Shown here: positions 25,393 to 37,319 of the stretch, one piece after another
Numbering within the stretch: position 1 is the first letter of the stretch
Layout: each line of letters begins with the position of its first letter
NCBI GenBank assembly: GCA_031472005.1
Contig: PZJY01000001.1
Coordinates: 3,782,001 to 3,846,000, forward strand
From: Tetracladium setigerum
Lineage: Eukaryota > Ascomycota > Leotiomycetes > Helotiales
Reading direction: 5' to 3'
DNA: 64,000 bases
The notes under the pieces: model-generated
What the model was told of the DNA's origin: nothing
Database searches by the model: none
What the model saw: the letters and a program-made list of their open reading frames with translations, nothing else
Position numbers and translations under genes: made by a program

Positions 25393-26550
25393 CTATAACT
25401 TAACATCCCTCCTCCTCTCCTGCCCATTCCTCTCCGCGCCCACAGCAAGGGCAACGTGATGACTCAACGCCACCAGCTCACCCTCCTGATCCAAAATGAC
25501 AACCTCAATATCCATCCTCCCATTCTTGATCTCTTTTGTATCGACCCTGGCAAAAAGCCATTCCACTCCTTCTTCGGGCAGCGATTTCTTGATGTCGAGA
25601 TTTAGGAGGATCGTGGGGTACCAGTAATGGGTTTTGCGTTCTTGGAATTGGGGGAGGAATGATTCGACGGGCATTGGCCTGGTTGGTTGGTTGGTATGTT
25701 AATATAGTGGTTTTAGGGGGGGCAAAGGGGGTGGGGGGAGCGATTTATAGAAGAGGGTGACATACCAAGTATCAGACAAATACCCAATACTCTCATTCGT
25801 CCACCTCTCACCAGTACTCAACCTCACCCACTCATCCGCCCTTCCCTTTCTCTCCTCTCCATTCTTGGGGAAATAAAACTCCGTCTTGCCCGTCGCTTTC
25901 CTAAACTGTCCAAACGGCACCTTACGCTGTCTCTTCCAATTCGCATCCTCCCCCTCCTCACCTCCTAATCTCTTCAGATCCGCCGCCAGAGGAGCAGGAT
26001 TCAACGCCCAATTTGTGGAGAAGGAGACACCGGTCTCGGTGTGGAGGTTGGATTGCGTGAGGGTGCAGATTACCTCTTCGCGCGAGGATTGCGAGAGGGT
26101 GATGCTGATGACGGAGGTTTGGCGGCCGAGTTTGGTGTCGTGGACTTTGAAGAGGGCAGGGCCGATTTCGGTGCGGCGGAGGAAGGAGAGGTGGAGGGCG
26201 ATTGTGTGCGGTTGATTTTGGGAGGAGAGGGTGCTGGCGAAGTGGGCTTTGGCGACTTGGAGGAAGAGGGAGGTTATGTAGCCGCCGTGGGGGACTGGAG
26301 GGAGGAAGAGCAGGGGGGTTAGTTTGGGTTTGGGAAGGGGAGAGAGAGGGGTGTAGTTAGAATTAGGAGACGGGTAAGGGAGTAGAGATGTAGATTGTAT
26401 ATTGTAGAAAGAGAAGAAGGAAATGCTGCTGTTGTACGTACCCGTCCCAATACACCAATCATGTGGGAAATCAGCCGAATAAGTGTGTGAAGAGAGGGCG
26501 GTGACTTTTGTTGCTTCTGCAAAGGACAGATTGGGATTTGGAGACGCCAT
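25393..26550 (-). CDS. Thioesterase-superfamily (TesB-like, double hotdog) protein
   Basis: Predicted acyl-CoA thioesterase-like protein that would hydrolyse a CoA thioester; the substrate cannot be told from sequence. Exons: 26442-26550, 25766-26294 and 25393-25678, giving 307 residues. Introns are 26295-26441 (147 nt, long for this window) and 25679-25765. Start at ATG 26550 (MASPNPNLSF). First hotdog: DFPHDWCIGTVPHGGYITSL, the usual entry of fungal 4HBT_3/TesB-like proteins, then HTIALHLSFLRRTEIGPALF and TSVISITLSQ. Second hotdog: VESFLPQFQ, HYWYPTILLNLDIKK, GVEWLFARVDTKEIKNGRMD and ILDQEGELVALSHHVALAV. The two halves are joined by a charged linker. No peroxisomal SKL-type tail is present, so a cytosolic site is inferred. 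A 5' GA/CT-rich divergent promoter is shared with the ArfGAP gene. Superfamily assignment is good, exact function unknown. Confidence 0.8.
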
Positions 26551-28071
26551 GTTTGCAGGTAGAGGAAGTTTGTTTGGTTTTGAAATAAAGGTAAAGGAGC
26601 TGTAGGGGGGAAGAAGCAAGAGATGTGGTTGTTGTACGAGTACCTTAGTTCAGAGAGTAAATGAACTGAGCCGAGGTCAATTGAGAATGGCAGCAATTTG
26701 TCTTCCAATTTTCTTATCGATTGCGAATTCAAGCCACCAAGGTCATCCCGAGCCCGAGACAGACCGAGGCACTAACCTGGATCATTTCTTGTGACTTCAA
26801 AAAACATTTCGAATATTCTGCGTGCCAAAGGAGGACAAGAAAGATATCATGGGGGAGTACAGTTAATGAGTTGGATTTCAGATGATGATGATGATTGTGC
26901 TGAAGGTGGAAATGAGCACCACCCAGTCTTTGCTTATTATAATTATACCCACCCACACACAAATCCCCGTTGGAAAAATGCGAAGGAAAAAAGAGAGACA
27001 ATCGGTACCTAGTATGTATGGCAAAAGAAAAACGCCATAAAGTAAAAAGGGAAAACAGACGCACGCCTTACTTATTCTTCCTAGTTTCAGGCACATTTTG
27101 CAGCCACAAGGGTTGTCAAAAGTAAGAAATCACGAGACATGCTTGGAGAGAGAGAGAGAAGAAAGGACAGAACTTGGAATAATGACTTGCGAGTTGGAGG
27201 TGAAGGAAAGCAGAAAATGACCGCTGACAGACGAGAGAGGGAGAGAGAGAAACAGAAACAGATCCATCTTAGATACGAACGCGAGGGGCGCAAAACTTAT
27301 GGCTGACAGCTGGCTGGCTGTCTCTCTCTGTCATCATGATGTCAAGTCACGCCCCACGACACTGCTGGTCATCGTATCTCATTCTCGCTGCGCCGAAAAA
27401 AAAAGGTACGAAATAGTTAGGGCTGTGGTGTGTGCGTCAGCAGATTGTTCTCTGCTTTGTTTCGCGGATGCACGGGCCAGTTCTACTGTCAAGAATAGAT
27501 GCTGTACTGTACCTAAAGTAGGTCATTAGGTGGTATTCAGAGGCAAAGTAGGTTCGACTGATTGACTGACTGCTGAATGTGTTTGAGATATAACTTGCAA
27601 CGGATGAATGACTGTGTGAACAGTCAGGACAACCCTCTCTCCCCCCTATCTGCACTTCACCCTATTCTTCCTTGCGGGTGTAATAACAGTTAATTTAAAA
27701 GTGATCATCACTATCCATCTCCTGATTAGGTCGCGATGATTGTGTCGTATAAATAAAGTCGGAGGCGGTCCCGCAAAGCTAAACGCGAGGTGAATCTCGG
27801 TTCAACATACCAAGGCCAAGAAGCCTCAAATTCGACAGGCCTCTCCCTTCCCCAGAATATCGCTCGTCTCCCCTTCTCTCTCTCTATCTGCCCACCCAAC
27901 ATCTCTCTGTCTGAAGCATCTGTTCCCCAAGGCTATTCGATATTCAAATCACCTTTTCCCATATGATATCCGCCCTATCATTCACGCCCGACCGTCCGCA
28001 TTGTTCGTCGAAACACCGTTCATCCGTGAGGCGCTCGCCTTTGGAGGGGTAGTTCAGGGATAGAAGAGAAA
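26551..28071. promoter_or_regulatory. Divergent promoter region, thioesterase / ArfGAP
   Basis: About 1.5 kb between two divergent genes. It contains GA-rich simple sequence (27145-27255), an AT-rich patch (26935-26960) and a CT-rich leader before the ArfGAP start (27840-27905). Short frames within it are not supported as genes. Confidence 0.5.
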
Positions 28072-31000
28072 ATGGGAAACGTGAGCAGCAAGCCCGACGA
28101 GGGCGCCGCGCTCTTCTTGAAGGATCAGAACAGATGTGCGTATGGCTTGTGAAGAGACCGTCATCCTCGAGCTAACCTGGTGCCGCGCAGTATCCATCTC
28201 CTCCCTCTCGGTCTCCAACTCGAGGAGGCGAACTATTTTAACCGTCGCTCCCAATGCCTTCCCAGCGACTCGAGTCTCTGCCAGCCGTGACTTAGGGGAT
28301 AATACAGTAGTTGAATATGTTCAGGTATGCGCCATGTGAGCTATGGAGAGAGATTGAGCTGACCATCTTTCCTCGCAGGACCCCGAAACGCCTGCAGGCA
28401 ACGCACCCATCTTTATTGTCAAGTTGAACAACGACGAAGAGCTCGATTTCAAATTTACATTTATCATTCGCCAGACGGCGCAGACTTTGCAGGGCGCCAA
28501 CGGGAAAGAGTCTACTACCAGTCAAGTGGATACAGTCCTCAATGGACTCACATATGTTTCCGCATCCACCGCGAAGGAGGTTGAGACTCTGGTTACTCGA
28601 GAGTTTCACGCCGACCCAAACCTACACAAAAATGCAAATGTGCAACTGGTTGGGGACTACTCTACCGGCGGAAGCCAATCAGTATCATTTGAGTGGTCGT
28701 GGAAGTGGAAGCCTCCCAAGCCAACAGAGGACCGGGGAAGTGGTTGGCGCAACAGCTGTAGTGTAAGTATACTGCATCGCAAAGAGTACCCTTCCTAATA
28801 CATTTGCAGTTCGTGGAGTACGACCAACGGGCGCATAGATTGCACACACTCGCGAGCTTTTCTTTCTGGGTTTCTAGTAAGTGTTCTTTCCAATTTTAGG
28901 CTAGTCCACTGGCTGACTCTCGACTCCAGGTAACCAACCCCAATATCTGAGCCAACCCAACTCGCCTTCGCCCCCATTCTTTCTCTCTGCGCCTCCTAGA
29001 CTACGTGTACCATCTTCGCAATCCGTAGACTCCAGACTAAGCGCAAACGATCGAGACTATGACGAACAACCGCCTTCTCCCAACGTGCCTGCTGTCGAAG
29101 GAACAATTCCCACGTCACAAATTTCTGCAAAAGACTTGGTCAAAGTAGATGTTTCTTGTCAGCGTCCTGGAGAAGATATGAGTGCAACCGAAGATGGACC
29201 TCTGTTTAGAGCAACGATGAAAGCGTTAGAGCAGAAGACCGGGAATATGCGAACGCGCATGAAGAAGGTGTTGAGAAAAGCAGAGGCTGCTCACATGGCA
29301 CAGATTGACTGCAACGATGCCATTGCCGCATTCATGGAATCCCTCAGAGAAGCTTCTTCTTCTAACGCCAATGCCGTGCAACCTGCTTTGGAACACTACT
29401 TCGACAAGATTGCGAGAGAAATCCTTGGCTACGAGAAGCAAAATACTATTAATCTCCAGAGAATCATCATAGACCCATTAACGAAGCTCTATAACCTCGA
29501 TATCAAACAAGCCGAGTCCAAGAAGAGAGATTTCGAAGAGGAGAGTAAGGATTATTATTCTTACGTTTCCAAATACCTCGGACAACGTCAAGATTCTCTC
29601 AAGCAAAAAAAGCGAACTGAAAGCGACACCAAATACCAAACCAAGCGCAAGAATTTCGAGCTTAAAAGATTCGATTACTCTTCGTTTATGCAAGATCTTC
29701 ATGGAGGTCGCAAGGAACAGGAGGTCTTGTCACACTTGACCAAATATGCGGATGCCCAGTCAAAAAGCTACCTGGCTACAGCTAAGAAAATCGAGCAGAT
29801 GTTACCACAGCTGGATGCTCTGAGCACTGAGGTCAAAGATGCAGACAAGGAATTCCAATACCAAAGAACCGAACGAGAAGAGAAGCGTCGTGCACTGGAG
29901 AAGAATACCAACTACGTCGAACCAGATTCAATTCCTTCGGTTGGAGTCATCGCTAGCTATAACAGCAGCAGCAATTCCACAGGCAACGGTTCTGGCACTG
30001 CTTACGTCTCGGACTCGGAGCTTGGAAGATCAGACAGCACCGCCTCGACCTTGAAGCCAATACCTACCAACGGCACTTCAACCAGTCCAGCTGGGAATGT
30101 CACATCTGATATGTCTAGGTCCCCTGGTAGCGTTACCTCATACATAGGATCGGCAGGTAGCCCTGGTGTCAACCCAAAGTTCAGGGGTATTCGTGATTTA
30201 GAGGAAAAGGACCACAGCCAGATGTCTGCTAGCGAGAAGAGTGGTACTCAGAGGAAGGAGGGCTTGCTATGGGCACTTAGCCGACCTGGCAGCCATGCGG
30301 ACCCTCGTGGACTTAATAAGCAAGCCTGGCACAAGTAAGCTTTGTGGAAGATTCATTCAAGTGAGCTAGACTAATTCTTGACCAGATTCTGGATTGTGTT
30401 AGATGCTGGGAAAGTGTCCGAGTACAGTAACTGGAAGCAGCGCCTTGATCCACACAATGACCCAATCGACCTTCGAATGGCATCTGTTCGTGAAGCTCGT
30501 GATGCAGAACGACGATTTTGTTTTGAGATTATCACACCCCAATACAAGCGAGTATTCCAAGCTACCTCCGAGGATGACATGAAGAATTGGATATCCGCCA
30601 TCAACAACGCAATCCAAAGCGCGGTGGAGGGTCGAGGTATGAGCGACATGCCAGCTCACAAATCATCCGAGTCACACTCCATACGACGAGACATCGGCTC
30701 AATCTTGACGGGCAAGAGTACATCCTTGAACCACGGGAGCAGTAATTCAAGCACAAGTCAAAGTAATGCCCAAGCGAATAGTGTTTTCCGCCGGACGACT
30801 GTTGGAGCGAGACCTGCCTACCACCGACAAGGGAGTGGCGCTTACGATGACAGTCCAGACAAGCTACTCCAAGTCTTGCGAGATGCAGATCAAGGCAATT
30901 GCTGGTGCGCGGATTGCGACTCTGGCGTCAAGACTGAGTGGGTTTCTATTAATCTAGCCATCATCCTGTGCATTGAGTGCAGCGGTATCCATAGGTCGCT

Positions 31001-31703
31001 TGGAACGCATATCAGCAAGGTCCGCTCGCTTACCCTCGACATCAACTCTTTTACCACAGACATTGTCGAGCTACTTCTCCTGGTCGGCAACCGAGTTTCG
31101 AATATGGTCTGGGAGGCCAAGCTGGACCGCACGCAGAAGCCTTCTCCTCAGGCAAGCCGGGAGGAGCGACTCAGATTCATCACCTCAAAATATGTCAACA
31201 AGGCTTTTGTGGAGCCTATTTCTGCAGCCACTTCTAGATTTGGAACGGCGGATGATATTCTGCTTGCTGCGGTGAAGCAAAACGATGTCCAGCAAGTCAT
31301 TTACGCACTTGCATCCAAGGCAAATCCCAATGTCACAGACAGGTCGAGGGGAACACACTCTGTTTTCCTTGCTCTTGCTGCAGCAGATCCTGCGTCGCCT
31401 TCATCAGTCACACCAACACGCCCAGAGTCTTCTGCTGGGAAAGCGATTCCATTCCCAATTGCCGAGATGCTCGTGCAAAACGGCGCAGAGATTCCGTCTA
31501 CACTTCCCGCATTTCCCCTCAGCCGTAGCGCCACGCTGTACATCGAGCAGAAGAATGCGCGAGGCATACAATCAAGTGACGTTCTAGGATCTCTGCCCAC
31601 TACCATGACACCCGCCGAGAAGCAACGCGACCGAGAATCACGGCTTCAGAAGCGTGTGAGTGCTGGCGGTCGTCTGGCCAAAACGCCCATACCCGAGCGT
31701 TAA
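28072..31703 (+). CDS. csx2: BAR-PH-ArfGAP protein (Csx2-type ARF GTPase activator)
   Basis: ARF GTPase-activating protein that stimulates GTP hydrolysis by ARF at membranes and so controls vesicle traffic. Six exons: 28072-28135, 28191-28324, 28379-28762, 28810-28876, 28930-30334 and 30386-31703, in total 1123 residues. Order: N-terminal myristoylation-like start MGNVSSK; a beta-rich region with IFIVKLNNDEELDFKF; a disordered Ser/Pro linker; a long helical BAR-type region (about residues 330-550, with MRTRMKKVLRKAEAA and YEKQNTINLQRIIIDPL); a Ser/Thr-rich stretch; a PH domain split by the last intron (FWIVLDAGKVSEYSNWKQ to MKNWISAINNAIQSA); the ArfGAP zinc finger CADC-x16-CIEC followed by SGIHRSLGTHISKVRSLTLD; then degenerate ankyrin-like segments (ILLAAVKQNDVQQVIYALAS) to TPIPER. 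Domain calls for ArfGAP and PH are firm, BAR good, ankyrin weak. The name Csx2 follows the fission yeast family. Confidence 0.93.
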
Positions 31704-32518
31704 TTGATGAATGGGAGGATTTATGATTGGACGATTCGAGATACCATGGGAAGTTTGGCATTGTGGGCGTTTTGAATGTTTTTCTTGGATGACTGGCATG
31801 CATGAATTGCATTTAGGCGGAAAGAGTCCCTTATTCGGATGTAATATCGTTGGCTAAAGGAAGGCTTCTTCGTTGCCTCTCCGTGAAGAAGACGCACACT
31901 CTTCACTCACGCGGGGGTTTTGGAAAAGTCTTACATATATGATGAAGTAATACTACTGGAGGAGGACATCGTCTAGATGGTCTAAATGAGAGAACAACGC
32001 GCTGGCTTTGGACAAGAGGGATTTGAAATGTAAAAACCTGAATTTTAGACGCATTAATCATGACTATGTTGTGCCAAATTTGGTGTCATTCTCGAATTCT
32101 CCATTCGTCTCCATAAAATGGGGGTGAACTGACATGCCGATCCTTCGACTTGGCAAAAGCTTGGTAGCGCCCAGTGCCGACAACTGGGGTCCTCTCTCAA
32201 GACCCTGAGCATTCCTGTTGTGGACTCGACTGATAAGCATCAAGGAAGAGAGAGGGAACTCCAGCTTTCCTCTTGCGATTCAGCGAACACAGAACAACCC
32301 AATTCCGTGTCATTCTCTTCCTTGCCGACAGCCGTTTCTCACTGATGCCGGTGATTGCGACGACTCCACACTAAGCTTCAATCCCAAAAAAGTGCGTCAG
32401 CCAAGGATCGGGAGTCGGCTTCTAGCTGTGTTGTGAACTCGATAATACCCTCCGCATTCCCACGCTGCGCAAAGGTCCTCTCCAGCGTCCAAAATCCGTC
32501 GCAAACCCCACCACAGCA
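31704..32518. other. Intergenic: ArfGAP 3' region and C2-protein promoter
   Basis: About 0.8 kb between tandem genes. No motif or gene beyond ordinary leader sequence is seen. Confidence 0.5.
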
Positions 32519-34586
32519 ATGGCAGAAGAAGAGGAATCTCCCGCTCCTAGCGGCATATCCAACAGCAAGAGCCATGAGACTCAAAACGGCACATCTGCAA
32601 ATGGCGAGCAGCATAAGCACAAAACCAAAGACAAGCTCACACGGCAGCAACAAAAGCTGAAAGACAAGAAGAACCCACCAGGAGGCTACGATCAAACGCC
32701 AGTTCCACAGGCAGACAATGGATATACGGTGCGCTTTACCTTCCATCGAGCGGACAATCTGCCGATTTCAGATATCAATACGCTGTCGTCCGATCCGTAT
32801 ATTATGGCGACGCTCACCTCGGCCCTGAGGAAGAGACATAAGGAGGATCCGGATTTGGTGTTGCGCACGCCGACTGTGCATAGGAAGACAGATCCGAAGT
32901 GGGAGCATCAGTGGACCGTAGCTGGCGTGCCGTCAACGGGCTTTCGGTTGAAATGCAGGTTGTATGATGAGGATCCGAGTGATCATGATGATCGGCTGGG
33001 GAATGTTACAATATATATCACGAGTATTGATGAGAATTGGGAGGGGGAGAAGGATCGGTCGTATGATATTAAGAAGAGGATGGGGAGTAAGAGAGCCTAT
33101 TTGTTAAGGGGTGTGTGGCAATGTTTAATAGTGATATGCACATGGGTGGGAGGTTACATATCAGTATGGAGGTTCTAGGGGAGTCGGAACCGCCGTTTGG
33201 GAGGATGTATACGCTTGGTGTGCTAGGGTGGACGAAGCATTATTCACCGATGATTGGGAGAATGGTGGGGACGAAAGCACCTGGGAGTCCGGACGCTGCG
33301 ACTGGAGAGGAGTCGAAGTCGGAGAGATACGAGTGAGTTGTGTCAATTTTGCTGGCATGGAACTGAACTATACTGAAATCTTACAGCTTTCAAGCAAATG
33401 AGTTTCAACTCGAAGGGCCGGTCCCTCCGGAACTTTACCACAGATTTGTGGAATTCAAGCCTTTCGTTAAAGGCATGTTCTCAAAAGCCGGACTGCGGGG
33501 AAGAATTCTCAACAAAGCTCTGCATCACCAACACGCACACGTCTACAATTTCAGCAGTAAAACGGAATACGGAGTCGTCGAGCCTAATTCAGAAGCCGCG
33601 TCGCTGCAGTTCCTAAGAATGGTACACTACGACGAAGGCGGCAGAATATTCACCTATGTTCTCACCTTGGACGGTCTATTGCGATTTACAGAAACCGGAA
33701 AGGAATTCGGTATAGATCTGCTATCGAAACATACCATGCATAGCGATGTAGCAGTATACATAGCCTGTTCGGGCGAATTTTTCATCCGAAGACTCAAGCA
33801 TCCTAATAAGCACACCAACGACCCCAAGCAACAAACTCACCCTGACACCGACCTCCCCGGTGGTCCACCTGACGCACCTCCGCCAGAAGATCCCAAGAAT
33901 TATGAGTTGGTTATCGATAACGACTCGGGCACATACCGTCCTGACGCTTCGGTGCTTCCTCTGTTGAAGTCATTCCTGAAGAAGAATTTCCCGGGCATTC
34001 ACATCAAGACGAAGGCGTGTGATGATGATGAGTTGACGGAGATGAAGAAGCAGCAGAGGGAGAGGAAGAAGAAGGAGGGGAAGCAGTTGCAGATGGTGCA
34101 GGATCGGGATGGCGATATGAGTAGTAGTGATGAGGAGAGGTTGGGGAAGGATAATCCGAAGACGAAGAGGGCAAGAGCTTATGAGGCTTGTAAGTTTCCC
34201 CTTTTCTAGTTTTATCTTCTTGTATCTTTGTTTTGTTGTTGTTTGTTCTGGAGAGGATTTGGGATCTGTAACTAACTTTGATCCCGTATTTAGTGGAAGA
34301 CCCAAGAGGTGTACTTGAGAAGCTCAAAGGCGGGACAGAGTACGGGAGGAAAGAACGAGAGAAGAGAGAAGAAGATGAAGACCAAGCAGAAATTCGCGGC
34401 AAGGAAAAACAGGAATCCCAAGAAAAACTGACTGGCGAGTCGAATACCTTCAACGAAAAGAGTGCGGTTAGCGAGAAGGAATCGTCCCCTTCCGATCCGG
34501 AGAAGAAGGTTCAGACGAAAGACCAAGTCGAAGGCACGGAAAACGCCAAACCAGCTCTGACTAACGGCACATCCGAGAAGAGGTGA
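32519..34586 (+). CDS. C2-domain protein of unknown function, frame break near 33.1 kb
   Basis: Probable membrane- or lipid-interacting fungal protein. Exons: 32519-33332, 33387-34189 and 34294-34586. Residues 1-60 are disordered and lysine-rich; a C2 domain follows (YTVRFTFHRADNLPISDINT, SSDPYIMATL, TDPKWEHQWTVAGVP, FRLKCRLYDEDPSDHDDRLG, NVTIYITS). After the break comes LHISMEVLGESEPPFGRMYT and HYSPMIGRMVGTKAP, a conserved-looking region of unknown fold with FEFKPFVKGMFSKAGLRGRI, FLRMVHYDEGGRIFTYVLTL and HSDVAVYIACSGEFFIRRL, then an acidic/lysine-rich coiled C-terminus. Between GSKRAYLLRGV and AMFNSDMHMGG the frame changes at about 33111-33118. Either one base is missing (636 residues when added), or a 71-nt GT-AG intron (33061-33131) is removed. 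The second would delete the conserved-looking SYDIKKRMGSKRAYLLRG segment. I favour a missing base but cannot decide. Confidence 0.82.
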
Positions 34587-37319
34587 TCGGGTCGGGAAGA
34601 CTTTGGCAGATCGGGATCATGTGGAGAAGGCTCTTACATGCATCTGGTTTCATTTCATATCATTTCTTCCACCTCCTTTCGTTGAAACATCCTTGATATC
34701 CTCGATATTTGTACGTGCGTTTCACGGCGACTGGTTGGCCGGTTTGTAGGAAGGAATGGTGAGGTAGGGTATGGCTTTCTGCACGGCGTTTTTATGATTG
34801 ATACCTCAGAATGGGCTTGGACGTTTTACCTTTTGTTTTCACATTCGTAGATAATCTAGTGAGTAATATATGAAAGGGGAAGAATTTAGTGGTGTTTTTC
34901 GCTGCACGTTGGATTAATCAAAGCATGATTTTTGCTGCTGTTGTTTTATTTTGTTCCGCTGGATTGAATTAAATGAAGGGAAGAAAAATTACCCAAACAC
35001 ATGAAATCCACACATACTGTCTGAATCCGCAAATAATGTGCCGCTATTCCCATCTGCACCCCATCCATCCATCCTTACTTTACTAACTCTTTTGAGACCA
35101 CAAACTCCCTGGTCTTCGATGGGGTCGTGAGAACGCATGCAGGGCAAGGCAAGCCGCCAAGCCCAAGTCATTTTCGAGTCGTCTCCTGCCCACAGAAAAG
35201 ATCATCAACGCACCTTGGTAGGTAGAGTAGGCGTGTGCACACTACTATGGTTTAAGTTTCACAAACTCCCTGGTCATAAAATTCAACGGAAAAATGCAGT
35301 AGGGGGTTTCTGTTTTTTATTTTGTTTTAGAAAACAGGGCAACTCAACTGACTGGCCTTTCGGTTTGGTTGGTATTGAGACTTTGATTCTGAGAGATTTT
35401 CATAAGTTAAAAACTCCCTAGGTAACGTGAACAAAGAAAAACATCCACATCTAGAATAATCTGGAATGGTTCTATGCTCCGCTTATTTGATCTCTTTTAG
35501 GTCCATAAACTCCCTGGTCACTGAGTATTAATGATGTCTGTCCACCGACTCCACTTCCCGTCTGGAAGAGATCATCAGCTAAGGTAGGTAGGCTGATGTA
35601 CAGGACTAGTGCGTCAGATTGCAGTTCATAAACTCCCTGGTCAAGACATTTCCGGTCTTGTGGAAGGTGGAGTCGTGGTATGTGATTTAGATGGATGGGA
35701 AGGAAGAATGGAAAGGATTCTGAAGACATGTATATTTTTTGTCTCTCTTTGGGTGACAATGAAAAACAATTCCCGTGACGGGTTTATCAAGTGAGGAGAG
35801 ATAGACGGTTATATCTAAACGCCGGTGGTAGGGTAGCTTTCTTACATAATGTACTTAATCTTTGATTCATACACTGGAGCTGGAGTCTCGAGATACCATC
35901 CAAGAAGTTTTGATCGGGTTTGTTATTAGCCGTGATATTATAGAGTTAATTTTATGCTCATCATCTTTTTTCTCTTTTGGCCAAGAAAGGATCCACATCA
36001 TTGAGGTAGGGTAAAGATTCGAGAACTGCTTTTTTAACTTATAGTACGTACTGTACTTTCGTGTCGTTGCATCCTAACTCTTTCCAGACCACAAACTCCC
36101 TGGTCAACTGCAATATCACAACAGTGCAATGCATTGCATCCGGTAATTACAGATCTACAGTACCTAGGCCAGACCTACGGTTCATCTCTCTCTCTCCCAA
36201 AACAAAATCTCCAAAACACATGCGGCGCCTCTATTAATAAAAGTTCTAACACCGATTGGCCCCACTCATCTCACGCACCCTTGTTGGCGGCTGCCCACGA
36301 CCGCATTTTTCTCAAGAAATTACTCGATCTGGACATTTGACCAGGGTGTTTCAGATCTCTCACACTGCAAAACAACGACAACGACGAGTCGACGACAACG
36401 ATGGAAGTTTTGTTGCATGTCGAGAGGGACCAGGGTTTTGTTCCCAAAAGGGTTGTTGTTTGAAGTTGGGGAGGGATTGGTTATTATGGGGGAAGGGAGG
36501 AAAGGTGGGATTGTTGAATCATGACGATGAGGAATCCTCGAATGGGAGGAAGGGTGGGTGGTAGGTACCTAGGTACCTAGGTAAGATCGATCTTGCAGTA
36601 GCCATCGATGTACCTACCAATGTATCAAAGTACCTAGGTATTTATCCAAAATGGAAAGTAGGTACACTGGTAGGTAAGTTCTTACTGTAAGTTCACCATT
36701 TTTTTCCAGATGCGTGATTGGTTCATTACTCTCGCACAACACTCTTCTCTCTCTTATCGCGGGACATCTGACATATTTGCATGTTGCGAGGTGGGACAAG
36801 CTCCTCCAAGGATGGCATCATTGAAGCTAAGCAGCTGCATTTGTGATCCGGAAGCCAGAACCACTCGAGCACACTCGAGTTAAGTGCTGCTTATTGGGTA
36901 AATGAGAACAGTTGTGAGGGGTTTGAGTGAGAGATGGGATGGCGCCATGAGCTGGATGTCTTGGGCTAGGCGTTTGGGGCGCGGGGTTGGATTGATATTG
37001 TGATCCGAAGCTCTCTAGGAGTCTATCAAAGACCTCCGTTATTGAATTGTGGCGGTTTGCTGGCCAAGGGTTTTGAGCGGAGTTAATGGGGAGGGGAGGA
37101 TATAAGATAGAGGGGGGATGTCTTTGTTTTTTGGTTTTAGTTGGTTTTGGTCCTGACTTTCATATCGCGCTTTGTCTTGTCTTTTTGTCTTGCTATCGCT
37201 TTCCTACACACAAACACACACACACTGGATGTGACTTTTATATACAACATCAACATTCACAACCAAATCATCAGATATTCTCAAACGAAAATATTCGGAT
37301 TATAAATTTAATCGTCAAC
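34587..37319. other. 2.7-kb intergenic region carrying a repeat cluster
   Basis: No gene is supported. The central part (34990-36110) holds the AAACTCCCTGGTC repeat cluster described separately. Downstream, palindromic CCTAGGTA words occur at 36563-36645, and a CA-repeat patch and AT-rich leader at 37205-37319 precede the carbonic anhydrase. Confidence 0.6.
35083..36105. repeat. Cluster of a short direct repeat, core AAACTCCCTGGTC
   Basis: Five exact copies of the 13-base core, all in the same orientation, start at 35102, 35263, 35507, 35630 and 36093; a sixth diverged copy (AAACTCCCTAGGT) starts at 35411. Spacing between starts is 161, 148, 96, 123 and 463. Copies one and six share a 32-base block with 2 differences (35083-35114 and 36074-36105). 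Copies two and five share an upstream GATCATCA word and a GGTAGGTAG word 60-64 bases before the core. Copies one and six also form a GACCA/TGGTC hairpin around the core. This reads as a decayed, dispersed repeat unit of about 100-160 bases; its role is unknown. Confidence 0.8.

Noticed and set aside
27721..27810. Possible tRNA from a GGTTCAAC-like word
   Set aside because: No acceptor stem, D-arm or anticodon arm could be assembled around it.
34990..36110. CRISPR-like array from the repeat cluster
   Set aside because: Eukaryotic context, irregular spacing and decayed copies with flanking homology; no cas genes.
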